Of a stretch of 11,829 nucleotides of DNA, positions 1-6,916 are shown piece after piece. Numbering within the stretch: position 1 is the stretch's first letter; each line of letters begins with the position of its first letter. The translations under genes were made by a program, and so were the position numbers. The notes below the pieces were generated by a model. It had not been told where the DNA came from and did not search any database. It saw only the letters and a program-made list of their open reading frames with translations. Source of the DNA: an uncultured Oscillospiraceae bacterium (GTDB lineage Bacteria; Bacillota_A; Clostridia; Oscillospirales; Acutalibacteraceae); the NCBI GenBank assembly GCA_900554165.1, contig USGR01000012.1, forward strand, positions 1-11,829, in the 5' to 3' direction.

Positions 1-5
1 CTTAA

Positions 6-671
6 TTACAGTGAAACTTGGGACTCTTTTATCCTCTTTTCCTTATGGATATCAATTTTATTAAGAATTATAAGCCACACCGCATAAACGGAGCAAGAAA
101 CAAACAGTCCCAAAAACAGTCCGCCCATTATGTCCCCCAAGAAATGTACTCCTAAATACATTCTGCTGAACATCACGGCAAGCATCATAAAAGCGGACAA
201 TATTGTTACTGCTATTTTCCCCTTAATGCTGTTCATAAATATTAAAGCAGCTATTATAATCGTTATATAAAGGACGGTATTGCTTGTGGAATGCCCGCTT
301 GGAAAGCTGAATCCCGACTCCTCTACCATATGATATATTTCATCCGGACGATGGCGGCCTATTATGTTTTTAAGCAGCTGATTTATTACTGTAGAAATAA
401 TAAGTGAAGCGGCAAGCGGTACTCCAAGCTTCAGACGGGTTTTAGACCATATTAAAAACACAATGCAAATGCCCGTTATCATTATTTTATCGCCTATGTT
501 GGTTATGACAATAAGTACGGGTGTGGCAATATCATTTCTTAAAGACCTTGCAAACTCTCCTGCCGTTATTTCCAAATCTGTTATTATGCCTAGACTTACA
601 AGCAGATAGACAAACGCAAACATTATAAGACTTACGGCGGATATTATTATTAGCTTGGCTTGTTTTGTCAT
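6..671 (-). CDS. PAP2-family membrane phosphatase (PA-phosphatase-like)
   Basis: A 221-residue integral membrane protein of the type 2 phosphatidic acid phosphatase (PAP2) superfamily. These enzymes remove phosphate from lipid or isoprenoid phosphates such as phosphatidate, phosphatidylglycerophosphate or undecaprenyl pyrophosphate at the outer membrane face. All three signature blocks are visible: K101-x6-R108-P109, the P124-S-G-H127 block with the catalytic acid histidine, and S169-R170-xxx-G174-x-H176-xxx-D180 with the nucleophilic histidine. About five to six hydrophobic segments surround them, beginning at residues 7-30. The length is usual for bacterial PAP2 proteins. The ATG lies 7 bases after AAGGA, and a good promoter sits just upstream (715-743). 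The gene is transcribed away from the dehydrogenase gene and has no neighbour in its own direction within the window. The actual substrate cannot be told from sequence; an undecaprenyl-pyrophosphatase (BcrC-like) or PgpB-like role are both possible. Confidence 0.93.
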   Translation of the reverse strand: MTKQAKLIIISAVSLIMFAFVYLLVSLGIITDLEITAGEFARSLRNDIATPVLIVITNIGDKIMITGICIVFLIWSKTRLKLGVPLAASLIISTVINQLLKNIIGRHRPDEIYHMVEESGFSFPSGHSTSNTVLYITIIIAALIFMNSIKGKIAVTILSAFMMLAVMFSRMYLGVHFLGDIMGGLFLGLFVSCSVYAVWLIILNKIDIHKEKRIKESQVSL

Positions 672-714
672 TTTAATGTCCTTTCATCGATTTGAATGAT
701 TTTATGTAAATTTA

Positions 715-743
715 ATTATATTAGTTTACAAAAAAGAAATCAA
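715..743 (-). promoter_or_regulatory. Sigma-A-like promoter of the PAP2 gene
   Basis: On the minus strand TTGATT (738-743) and TATAAT (715-720) are separated by 17 bases, giving a perfect -10 box and a near-consensus -35 box. Transcription would start near 708, leaving a leader of about 37 bases before the ATG at 671. The call rests on the match to the consensus only. Confidence 0.7.
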
Positions 744-884
744 CAATTTTCTGTAAATTATTCAAAGAGGACGAATTTGTTCAATAAAGGCAGAAATAGC
801 GATTTCACTGTAAAAAAAGCTTTATTTTTAACTAAATATATGATAGAATAAATGTGTTTACGGTTAAATGAATTTTAATATATC

Positions 885-890
885 AGGAGG
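885..890 (+). promoter_or_regulatory. Ribosome binding site that sets the dehydrogenase start
   Basis: AGGAGG, a full Shine-Dalgarno match, lies 10 bases before the ATG at 901. An in-frame ATG at 868 lies upstream of this site, so it would place the Shine-Dalgarno inside the coding region. It would also add a non-conserved 11-residue extension ahead of the nucleotide-binding fold. The start at 901 is therefore preferred. Confidence 0.88.
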
Positions 891-900
891 AACTATCTGT

Positions 901-1836
901 ATGAAACAAGGGAAAAAAATATGTGTGCTTGGCACAGGTAATGTTGGAGCTACTATAGCGTATACTATCGCGCTGTCAGGCATGGCGGCTGAAATCGTCC
1001 TTATCGATATAGCCAAGGATAAGGCCGAGGGCGAGGCTATGGATATTTCTCAGGGTAATTCACATATAACTCCGGTAAATATATATTCCGGCGATTATCC
1101 GGATGCTAAGGGTTCGGACATTGTAATTACCACAGTTGGTATAGCCCGCAAGCCTGGTATGACACGCATAGACTTGGCTCAGACTAACGTAAATATAGCA
1201 AAGGACGTTATACCGCAGATAACAAAGGTCTGCCCGGACGCTGTGTATGTTATTGTAAGCAATCCTGTTGATGTTATAACATATGCTTTCTCAAAGCTTT
1301 CTGGATTAGATAAGAGCCAGATAATTGGTTCAGGTACTACTATTGACACATCGCGTCTGCAGGACAACCTTGCTGCTAAGCTTGCAATAGATCCGAGAAG
1401 CATAAACGCATATGTGCTTGGTGAGCATGGCGATACATCTTTTATTCCATGGTCGGTAAGCAATATCATGGGCATTCCGCTGCTTGACTACTGCAAGGAA
1501 GTATCTGTCGATATAGATACAGACAAGGTACTTGACGAGGTTCGCAAGGCCGGCGCTCAGGTAATAAGCAAGAAGGGTGCAACATACTATGCTATCGCCA
1601 TGTCGGTTGCAAAAATATGCGATGCGATAATTAAAGACACTAAGACTGTTCTTCCTGTTTCAAATTATCTTGACGGTCAGTACGGCATAAGCGACGTATG
1701 TGTAAGCCTTCCGCATGTTGTCGGTGCAAACGGTGTAAGCAAAACACTGCTTCCGGCTCTTACCGACGGAGAAGTTGCTCAACTTAAGGCCAGTGCCGAC
1801 GCACTTAAGAGTGTTATTTCCTCACTCGATATATAA
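901..1836 (+). CDS. L-lactate/malate dehydrogenase family protein (LDH-type, malate-type Arg loop)
   Basis: A 311-residue cytosolic NAD-dependent 2-hydroxyacid dehydrogenase. The N-terminal Rossmann fold shows G11-T-G-N-V-G16 and an NAD-selecting D36 at the end of the second strand. LDH-clade hallmarks are G143-SGT-x-x-D149-TSR152, the catalytic G174-E-H176-G-D178, N121-PVD, and the late KGATYYAIA segment. The specificity loop, however, reads GIARKPGMTR (80-89). R83 stands where lactate dehydrogenases have Gln102, and M87 where they have Glu107, which is the malate dehydrogenase pattern; R89 is the conserved Arg109. The protein would normally be annotated L-lactate dehydrogenase, but reduction of oxaloacetate to malate is the better guess from this loop. 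A malic enzyme gene follows 102 bases downstream, with no clear terminator between, which agrees with malate as the shared metabolite. Family membership is certain; substrate is inference. Confidence 0.93.
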   Translation: MKQGKKICVLGTGNVGATIAYTIALSGMAAEIVLIDIAKDKAEGEAMDISQGNSHITPVNIYSGDYPDAKGSDIVITTVGIARKPGMTRIDLAQTNVNIAKDVIPQITKVCPDAVYVIVSNPVDVITYAFSKLSGLDKSQIIGSGTTIDTSRLQDNLAAKLAIDPRSINAYVLGEHGDTSFIPWSVSNIMGIPLLDYCKEVSVDIDTDKVLDEVRKAGAQVISKKGATYYAIAMSVAKICDAIIKDTKTVLPVSNYLDGQYGISDVCVSLPHVVGANGVSKTLLPALTDGEVAQLKASADALKSVISSLDI

Positions 1837-1870
1837 TTTAATTAACATGCTGTTTTTACAGCTGTGAAAG

Positions 1871-1912
1871 AATATACACCATTGTGTTCATAAAAAATCG
1901 CAATGGTATATT
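1871..1912 (+). promoter_or_regulatory. Stem-loop between dehydrogenase and malic enzyme genes
   Basis: The arms 1871-1886 and 1899-1912 pair over about 14 base pairs with one G-U pair and a 2-base bulge, around a 12-base loop. No T-run follows, so it is not a standard terminator. It ends 8 bases before the malic enzyme ribosome binding site. A processing, stabilising or translation-control element for a two-gene transcript is possible. The structure was read by eye and not folded by program. Confidence 0.5.
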
Positions 1913-1920
1913 ACCAAAAT

Positions 1921-1928
1921 AAAAGGAG
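1921..1928 (+). promoter_or_regulatory. Ribosome binding site that sets the malic enzyme start
   Basis: AAAAGGAG lies 10 bases before the ATG at 1939. The longer in-frame ATG at 1903 falls inside the right arm of the intergenic stem-loop, has no ribosome binding site of its own, and would add 12 residues unlike the family N-terminus. The start at 1939 is preferred. Confidence 0.85.
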
Positions 1929-1938
1929 TTGTTTTACA

Positions 1939-3111
1939 ATGGATTATGCTGCAGAATCGCTTAAAAAGCATAAGGAATGGAAAGGCAAAATTGAAGTAAT
2001 ATGCCGCGCACCCCTTAATACAAGAGATGATTTGTCTCTTGCATATACCCCAGGCGTTGCACAGCCCTGCCTTGAAATTCAGAAGAATGTAAACATGAGC
2101 TATGAGCTCACACGTCGTTCAAATCTTGTTGCGGTTGTTACCGACGGTACAGCTGTTTTAGGACTTGGTGATATCGGTCCTGAGGCAGGTATGCCGGTTA
2201 TGGAAGGAAAATGCGCCCTCTTTAAGGCGTTTGGCGACGTTGACGCTATTCCTCTGTGCGTACGCTCAAAGAGCGTTGACGACATTGTTAACACTGTTGC
2301 GCTGCTCGCCGGCAGCTTTGGCGGCGTTAACCTTGAGGATATATCGGCTCCGCGCTGCTTTGAAATTGAGCGTCGTCTTAAGGAAGTTTGCGATATTCCA
2401 ATATTCCACGACGACCAGCACGGTACGGCAGTTGTTACTCTTGCCGCTATGCTTAATGCTCTTAAGCTCACCGGCAAGAAGATAGACGACATAAGGGTTG
2501 TTACCAGCGGCGCTGGCGCTGCGGGTATCGCCATTATCAAACTGCTCATGTCAATGGGACTTAAGGATGTTATACTCTGTGACCGTCACGGCGCTATATA
2601 CGAAGGCCGCGACAACCTCAATGCCGAGAAAGAAGAGATGGCTAAAATCTCTAACTTCGACAAGAGGAAGGGTACGCTTGAAGAGGTACTTAAGGGCGCC
2701 GATGTATTTATAGGCGTTTCTGCTCCAGGCTGTGTAACGGAAGAGATGGTTAAGAGCATGAACAAAGACCCGATACTCTTCCCGATGGCTAATCCGGTAC
2801 CGGAGATTATGCCGGATCTTGCAAAGAAAGCAGGCGCCGCAGTTGTTGGCACAGGCCGCAGCGACTTCCCGAACCAGATAAACAACGTACTCGCTTTCCC
2901 GGGCATATTCCGCGGTGCGCTTGACGTTAGAGCCAGCGACATAAACGATGAGATGAAGATAGCCGCTGCAAAGGCTATAGCCGCCTTTGTTACGGACGAC
3001 AAGCTCTCTGCCGACTATATCATTCCGAGCGCTTTGGATAAGAGCGTTGCTCAGGCAGTTGCCAAGGCAGTTGCTCAGGCTGCAAGAGATACTGGTGTAG
3101 CTCGTATATAA
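1939..3111 (+). CDS. Malic enzyme, NAD(P)-dependent, oxaloacetate-decarboxylating type
   Basis: A 390-residue short-form bacterial malic enzyme, which converts malate and NAD(P)+ to pyruvate, CO2 and NAD(P)H in the cytosol. The malic N-terminal domain covers roughly residues 10-160 with the catalytic tyrosine in Y36-TPGVA, a conserved lysine block M88-EGKCALFK (K91 is the likely catalytic lysine), the metal-binding N131-LEDI, and the FHDDQHGTA block at 157-164. The NAD-binding domain follows with S190-GAGAAG, an acidic D215 after the second strand, and N285-PVPEI. The length matches the short forms of about 390-400 residues; there is no phosphotransacetylase extension as in E. coli MaeB. NAD versus NADP use cannot be settled here. 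The gene follows the LDH/MDH-like gene in the same direction and ends at a strong terminator, so the two probably form a carbon module around malate and pyruvate. Confidence 0.95.
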   Translation: MDYAAESLKKHKEWKGKIEVICRAPLNTRDDLSLAYTPGVAQPCLEIQKNVNMSYELTRRSNLVAVVTDGTAVLGLGDIGPEAGMPVMEGKCALFKAFGDVDAIPLCVRSKSVDDIVNTVALLAGSFGGVNLEDISAPRCFEIERRLKEVCDIPIFHDDQHGTAVVTLAAMLNALKLTGKKIDDIRVVTSGAGAAGIAIIKLLMSMGLKDVILCDRHGAIYEGRDNLNAEKEEMAKISNFDKRKGTLEEVLKGADVFIGVSAPGCVTEEMVKSMNKDPILFPMANPVPEIMPDLAKKAGAAVVGTGRSDFPNQINNVLAFPGIFRGALDVRASDINDEMKIAAAKAIAAFVTDDKLSADYIIPSALDKSVAQAVAKAVAQAARDTGVARI

Positions 3112-3130
3112 TTATAAGCAAATTTAGTTA

Positions 3131-3169
3131 AAAAAACAGCGCCGCTTTTAGTAGCGGTGCTGTTTTTTT
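3131..3169. terminator. Bidirectional intrinsic terminator between convergent genes
   Basis: Arms AACAGCGCCGC (3135-3145) and GCGGTGCTGTT (3154-3164) form an 11-bp stem with one G-U pair around an 8-base loop. A-run and T-run flanks lie on both sides, so it has the form of a terminator on either strand. It ends the malic enzyme transcript 20 bases after the stop codon and can also stop the convergent isomerase transcript. Confidence 0.9.
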
Positions 3170-3201
3170 AATATATAAGTCTGTTAATAATCAAATATCA
3201 A

Positions 3202-3245
3202 TTAGTTATTGACTGTATATGGCTGTCCGGTATGTCAATAACTAA
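3202..3245. repeat. Perfect 12-bp inverted repeat downstream of the isomerase gene
   Basis: TTAGTTATTGAC (3202-3213) and GTCAATAACTAA (3234-3245) are exact reverse complements around a 20-base spacer. The repeat lies 30 bases after the isomerase stop codon (minus strand) and 33 bases from the bidirectional terminator. On the minus strand it is followed only by a broken, AT-rich run, so it is at best a weak terminator. It could be a 3' stability stem or a protein-binding site. Confidence 0.55.
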
Positions 3246-3274
3246 CGCTGCAACCAGCTTTGTTATCCGCCAAA

Positions 3275-4162
3275 TTATAGGCCAAGCAGCGCCTTTGTAT
3301 TCTCCATTGCCATGCGGGATGCTTCACAACAGTCCTCCATGCCCTCAAACTCTATCGTTACGCCGCCGTCATATCCAGATGACTTTACAGCTTCGGCTAT
3401 GGCAAGAAGGTCAAGGTCACCCATGCCGACTATTGCGCCGCGCCAGAAATTCCCCATATATGAAAGCCCATAACGGCCGGATTTCTGCATATGCTCTGCA
3501 AATGAACGCATGGCAAATCTGTTGCGCAGATAAAAGTCCTTAAAGTGTACCGACACCGCATATGGCAGACACCTTTTTACCGACGCTTCCGGGTCCTCGT
3601 CAACGCAGACAAAATTGCCGACATCTACTGTCAGACCGAAATTGTCCATGCCTACGCCTTCTACTATCCTTATAATGTTCTCGCAGCGGTTGACAAACAC
3701 GCCGTGATTTTCTATTGACGTCTTTATACCGTACTTTTTGGCGTAGACAGCTATCTCTTTGGCCGCTTCAATTATTCTGCCTACATTTTTCTCAAAATTT
3801 GCCGTTGTCGCATATTCTGCGCTCGGAATTTGTGCTAAGTCGTGTCTTACCACCTTAGCGCCGAGCTTTGCCGCAGTGTCTATCTCCGTCTTAAGCCTGT
3901 CAATCTCCTCTGCATACTCCTTTTCAGTATCTTTAAGCACATTTCCGGGTACACTGTACTGAAGTATTGGCAAACCAATTTCTGCAGATTTACTGTTGAT
4001 TTTGCTTATAAGCTCATCATCGCCGTTAACGGTAAAAAGATGAGGCACAATCTCTATAAACTCTCCGCCGTTTTCCTTGGTCCAGTCCATGGCAGACAAT
4101 ATATCCATTTTACCCTGATGCATAGCCTTGCCAAGGCTGTAGCTGCTGAGTCCAACTATCAT
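3275..4162 (-). CDS. Sugar phosphate isomerase/epimerase (xylose-isomerase-like TIM barrel)
   Basis: A 295-residue cytosolic protein of the AP-endonuclease-2/xylose-isomerase-like TIM-barrel superfamily. Members are metal-dependent isomerases and epimerases of sugars, sugar acids or inositols. The expected metal-site residues sit at the ends of barrel strands: E151 in the SIENHG block, D180 in TVDVGNF, H206 in VHFKD, and E271 or E273 near the end in TIEFEG. A start at GTG 4171 is possible, but that codon overlaps the GGAG ribosome binding site (4171-4174) that serves ATG 4162 at 8-base spacing, so the ATG is chosen. A strong promoter lies directly upstream. The gene stands alone, without sugar kinase, dehydrogenase or transporter neighbours, so no substrate can be proposed. 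The family assignment is secure, the specific reaction unknown. Confidence 0.9.
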   Translation of the reverse strand: MIVGLSSYSLGKAMHQGKMDILSAMDWTKENGGEFIEIVPHLFTVNGDDELISKINSKSAEIGLPILQYSVPGNVLKDTEKEYAEEIDRLKTEIDTAAKLGAKVVRHDLAQIPSAEYATTANFEKNVGRIIEAAKEIAVYAKKYGIKTSIENHGVFVNRCENIIRIVEGVGMDNFGLTVDVGNFVCVDEDPEASVKRCLPYAVSVHFKDFYLRNRFAMRSFAEHMQKSGRYGLSYMGNFWRGAIVGMGDLDLLAIAEAVKSSGYDGGVTIEFEGMEDCCEASRMAMENTKALLGL

Positions 4163-4193
4163 ATTTCCCACTCCAATTATAATATTTTAGCTT

Positions 4194-4221
4194 ATTATAG
4201 CAGATACTATTTTTTTATCAA
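4194..4221 (-). promoter_or_regulatory. Extended -10 promoter of the isomerase gene
   Basis: On the minus strand TTGATA (4216-4221) and TATAAT (4194-4199) are 16 bases apart, and the -10 box is preceded by TGC, the extended -10 element. The predicted transcript has a short leader of about 25 bases that contains the GGAG before ATG 4162. Confidence 0.78.
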
Positions 4222-4289
4222 GGCATTTATTTAAATTTTACAGTCGCAAATATAATAATCTTAGCCAGCGGCATCAGGCTACTTTGGCA

Positions 4290-4318
4290 TTGAATTTGAG
4301 TTTGGTATGTTATATACT
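4290..4318 (+). promoter_or_regulatory. Sigma-A-like promoter of the glycosyltransferase gene
   Basis: TTGAAT (4290-4295) and TATACT (4313-4318) are spaced by exactly 17 bases. Transcription would begin near 4325, leaving a leader of about 88 bases before ATG 4413. The divergent isomerase promoter is about 70 bases to the left, so the two units are back to back. Confidence 0.72.
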
Positions 4319-4323
4319 TTTTA

Positions 4324-4383
4324 TAAGCTTGCATAATAATGCCGCTTATTATTTAACAATATAAGCAATATAGGCTTGCATAA
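4324..4383 (+). repeat. Direct repeat in the glycosyltransferase leader
   Basis: TAAGCTTGCATAA (4324-4336) recurs as TAGGCTTGCATAA (4371-4383), 12 of 13 bases identical, with starts 47 bases apart. The second copy lies within a small dyad, GCTT-GCAT-AAGC. The first copy begins at the predicted transcription start and the second ends 29 bases before the ATG. This arrangement fits a pair of operator sites, but no regulator is known for it. Confidence 0.4.
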
Positions 4384-4412
4384 GCTGGTTAATCGTGATT
4401 GGTGGTTTTTAC

Positions 4413-5537
4413 ATGAAAATAGCGCTTTTATCCGGAGTTACCTCTGTGCACACACATCGCTGGGCAAACGCCCTCGCTGATTTAGAGCATGAGGTGCATC
4501 TCATATCCCTTATAGGGCACAAATCGGAAGTGAACAAAATATCCGACAAAGTCACGCTTCACTATATAAATAAATCCGGCCGGCTTGCTTATTTTACCGG
4601 CGGAGCAGATTTAAAAAAGCTGCTTGCCAAAATAAAGCCGGATATATTAAACGCACATTATGCCAGCGGCTACGGCACACTTGCGCGGCGGTCGGGATTC
4701 CATCCCACGCTGCTTTCGGTTTGGGGCAGCGATGTATATGATTTTCCATCAAACGCCTTGTGCCGGGCAATACTTGTAAAAAATCTGCATTATGCCGATG
4801 CTCTGGCATCTACAAGCCATGCAATGGCGCGTCAGACTGAAAAATTTATAACTCCATCTTCGCCTATATTTATTACCCCCTTCGGCGTAGATACCAATTT
4901 GTTTTCACCGGCTGAGGCGTCTCAATATGGCAGAGATGACGGCAGCATAACCATAGGCACCGTTAAAACGCTTGAGGAAAAGTACGGAATAGAATATCTT
5001 ATAAAAGCTTTTGACATTGTCTGCCGCTCGCCTGAAGCTAAAAGCATAAGCGATATTCGCCTGAAAATATACGGCAAAGGCAGTTTAGAGACAAGCCTTA
5101 AGGCATTGTCAGCGGAGCTTGGCCTTTCAGAAAAAATCGAATTTTGTGGCTTTATACCGAACAAGGATGTTCCCGCCGCACTGCACAGCTTAGATATCGC
5201 CTGCATACCAAGCATACTCGACAGTGAAAGCTTCGGAGTTTCAGCTGTAGAGGCTATGTCATGCTCAGTGCCGGTGGTAGTGTCTGATGTGGACGGCCTG
5301 AAAGAAGTAGTCGATGACGGAGTGACCGGGTTTGTTGTTGAGCGCAAAAATCCGCAGGCAATGGCCGATAAAATAATAGAGCTTATAAAAAGTCCCGACT
5401 TGCGCATAAGTATGGGCGCCGCCGGACGGCAGCGGGTGCTTAGTCTTTATAATTGGGACGATAACGTAAAATATATGGCCGACTGTCTAAATAAAACTGT
5501 GTCGGAATTTAAGCGCTTAAACAATAAGCCGGTATAG
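4413..5537 (+). CDS. Glycosyltransferase family 4 protein
   Basis: A 374-residue retaining GT-B glycosyltransferase of the GT4 type, which moves a sugar from a nucleotide-sugar donor to a lipid, glycan or small-molecule acceptor, usually at the inner membrane face. The N-terminal acceptor domain begins with a strand and a histidine-rich loop (SVHTHRW, 11-17) and continues with AHYASGYGTL (81-90). The linker block TPFGVD (155-160) and the donor-domain start GTVKTLEEKYG (182-192) follow. The donor site carries the EX7E motif as E272-SFGVSAV-E280, and then SDVDGLKEVV and GVTGFVV. There is no signal peptide or membrane helix. GTG 4395 could add six residues, but ATG 4413 has a GGTGG sequence at suitable spacing and gives the usual MKIALL-type N-terminus. 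No polysaccharide or lipid-glycan genes flank it, so the product is unknown. Confidence 0.92.
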   Translation: MKIALLSGVTSVHTHRWANALADLEHEVHLISLIGHKSEVNKISDKVTLHYINKSGRLAYFTGGADLKKLLAKIKPDILNAHYASGYGTLARRSGFHPTLLSVWGSDVYDFPSNALCRAILVKNLHYADALASTSHAMARQTEKFITPSSPIFITPFGVDTNLFSPAEASQYGRDDGSITIGTVKTLEEKYGIEYLIKAFDIVCRSPEAKSISDIRLKIYGKGSLETSLKALSAELGLSEKIEFCGFIPNKDVPAALHSLDIACIPSILDSESFGVSAVEAMSCSVPVVVSDVDGLKEVVDDGVTGFVVERKNPQAMADKIIELIKSPDLRISMGAAGRQRVLSLYNWDDNVKYMADCLNKTVSEFKRLNNKPV

Positions 5538-6013
5538 AATATAATACTATTCAGCTTATAAAAAATTACATACGATAATCTTTAGGCATAGTATATATGA
5601 TTCGCTCCATTTTAGGCAATAAGGATATTATAACGCAATCTAAAAATCTTAGTTTAGCCAAAAGTCGGACAAATGTTTTGTTTTTAAAGCCGCCCAAGAA
5701 TGCTCATACCCCATTTTTGCTTTCTATTTATTTTGTAATAAAAACTTTTAGCCCATGAAATAATCAGAAAAAATTATTTATATCAGCATATATTAAGTTT
5801 AACTATTAATTTTATCTTTTCCCGTTATTATATAATTGATTTTGGCATTAAAATTAAAAGCCGCCGGTTAATCCGGCGGCTTTTAATTTAATTTTCCTAC
5901 TTATTAACAGAATCCAGCTAATATTTGATTAAACACATCAGTATTATGAGCTAAATTTCAATTCTAATACATCATCGAGCATATAGAAACCACAGCCCAA
6001 ATTTAAGTGTCAG
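5538..6013. other. Gene-free AT-rich stretch between convergent glycosyltransferase and ricT
   Basis: These 476 bases lie between two convergent stop codons. The only strong element is the 17-bp terminator stem at 5851-5889. The part 5538-5850 is very AT-rich and shows no RNA gene or repeat. One 53-codon frame from ATG 5597 to TGA 5758 exists, but it has no ribosome binding site and a composition like noncoding DNA. The segment 5890-6013 shows nothing recognisable. Confidence 0.6.
5851..5889. terminator. Bidirectional intrinsic terminator with a perfect 17-bp stem
   Basis: The arm ending AAAAGCCGCCGG (5851-5867) pairs perfectly with CCGGCGGCTTTT and onward (5873-5889) around a 5-base loop, TTAAT. 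The GC-rich core has T-rich tails on both strands, so it can end the ricT transcript (125 bases after its stop) and the glycosyltransferase transcript (314 bases after its stop). Confidence 0.92.
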
Positions 6014-6916
6014 CTATTCCTGTTCAAGCAACTCCGCATCTATAATTTCGTCAATGTCGTCCTGCTGTTCCTGCCTTGCATCCAATTTATTTTTCCTTTT
6101 AGGGCAGCCCTGCAGCACTTTGACGTCCGATATTCCATACTGCACCGGCAAGGCGTCCGGATTTTTAGAAAGCCGTACTTTCACCGTCCCGCCGAGAATG
6201 TTGTTTTCCTCTACAATTCCCTCTCCGTCAGGGGTCTTTACCACCGAGCCCACCTTAGGTGTAAGGCCAATCAGCTCCTCATATACATCCTGCTCATACT
6301 TCAGGCAGCACATAAGCCTGCCGCATACGCCGGATATTTTTACAGGATTTAAAGATAGTCCCTGCTCCTTGGCCATTTTTATGGAAACCGGCTGAAACTC
6401 GTTCAAAAATCTCATGCAGCAAAACGGCTGGCCGCATATGCCCATTCCTCCAAGCAGCTTTGCTTCATCCCTTACACCTATCTGGCGGAGCTCAATACGC
6501 GTTTTAAATACCGATGCTAAGTCTTTTACCAAATTGCGGAAGTCAATTCTTCCGTCAGCGGTAAAATAAAACAAAATTTTACTGCCGTCAAATGAATACT
6601 CAACATCCACTAACTTCATGTCAAGCTTATGCTCCGCTATTTTCTTCACGCAGACATCGAACGCTTCTTTTTCCTTGCGGCGATTTTCTGCCGCCCGTTT
6701 AACGTCTTCGTCCGTTGCAATGCGTATTGTCTTGCGCAGCGGCTTGATTATTTGATTTTCCGGTACATCCGTATTAGCTATGCATACATTCCCGCATTCA
6801 AGGCCTCTGGCCGTCTCTACCACGACCATATGCCCCTTTTCCACTTTTAACGAGGAAGGATCAAAGTAATACATTTTGCCGGCGTCCTTAAACCTTACTC
6901 CTATTACCTCTGCCAT
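6014..6916 (-). CDS. ricT: PSP1-family regulatory iron-sulfur protein RicT (YaaT)
   Basis: A 300-residue cytosolic PSP1-domain protein. In Bacillus subtilis, RicT (YaaT) joins RicA (YmcA) and RicF (YlbF) in an iron-sulfur complex that works with RNase Y in mRNA maturation and affects sporulation, competence and biofilm decisions. The conserved core is present: LLGGMGICGQPFCCMRF (154-170) and GVCGRLMCCLKYE (196-208), supplying C161, C166, C167, C198, C203 and C204 as candidate cluster ligands. The C-terminus is acidic. The ATG has AGGAG at 6-base spacing. It lies 94 bases downstream of holB, as the holB-yaaT neighbours in other Bacillota, and is the last gene before a strong terminator; yabA, which follows in Bacillus, is absent. 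Partners RicA and RicF are not in this window. Confidence 0.94.
   Translation of the reverse strand: MAEVIGVRFKDAGKMYYFDPSSLKVEKGHMVVVETARGLECGNVCIANTDVPENQIIKPLRKTIRIATDEDVKRAAENRRKEKEAFDVCVKKIAEHKLDMKLVDVEYSFDGSKILFYFTADGRIDFRNLVKDLASVFKTRIELRQIGVRDEAKLLGGMGICGQPFCCMRFLNEFQPVSIKMAKEQGLSLNPVKISGVCGRLMCCLKYEQDVYEELIGLTPKVGSVVKTPDGEGIVEENNILGGTVKVRLSKNPDALPVQYGISDVKVLQGCPKRKNKLDARQEQQDDIDEIIDAELLEQE

Noticed and set aside
868..900. N-terminal extension of the dehydrogenase from ATG 868
   Set aside because: The AGGAGG site lies inside it and serves ATG 901, and the extra residues precede the normal start of the Rossmann fold.
672..900. Rex-binding site upstream of the dehydrogenase gene
   Set aside because: Looked for because Rex often controls fermentative dehydrogenases in this group, but no segment matches the TTGTTAA-N4-TTAACAA pattern.
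1837..1870. Terminator directly after the dehydrogenase gene
   Set aside because: GCTGT-TTTT-ACAGC gives only a 5-bp stem and no T-run follows it, so it is too weak to call.
3842..4234. 130-codon plus-strand frame antisense to the isomerase start
   Set aside because: It runs against a well-supported gene and across that gene's promoter, without a ribosome binding site or motif.
5597..5758. 53-codon plus-strand frame in the gene-free stretch
   Set aside because: It lacks a ribosome binding site, and its composition is that of the surrounding AT-rich DNA; no recognisable motif.
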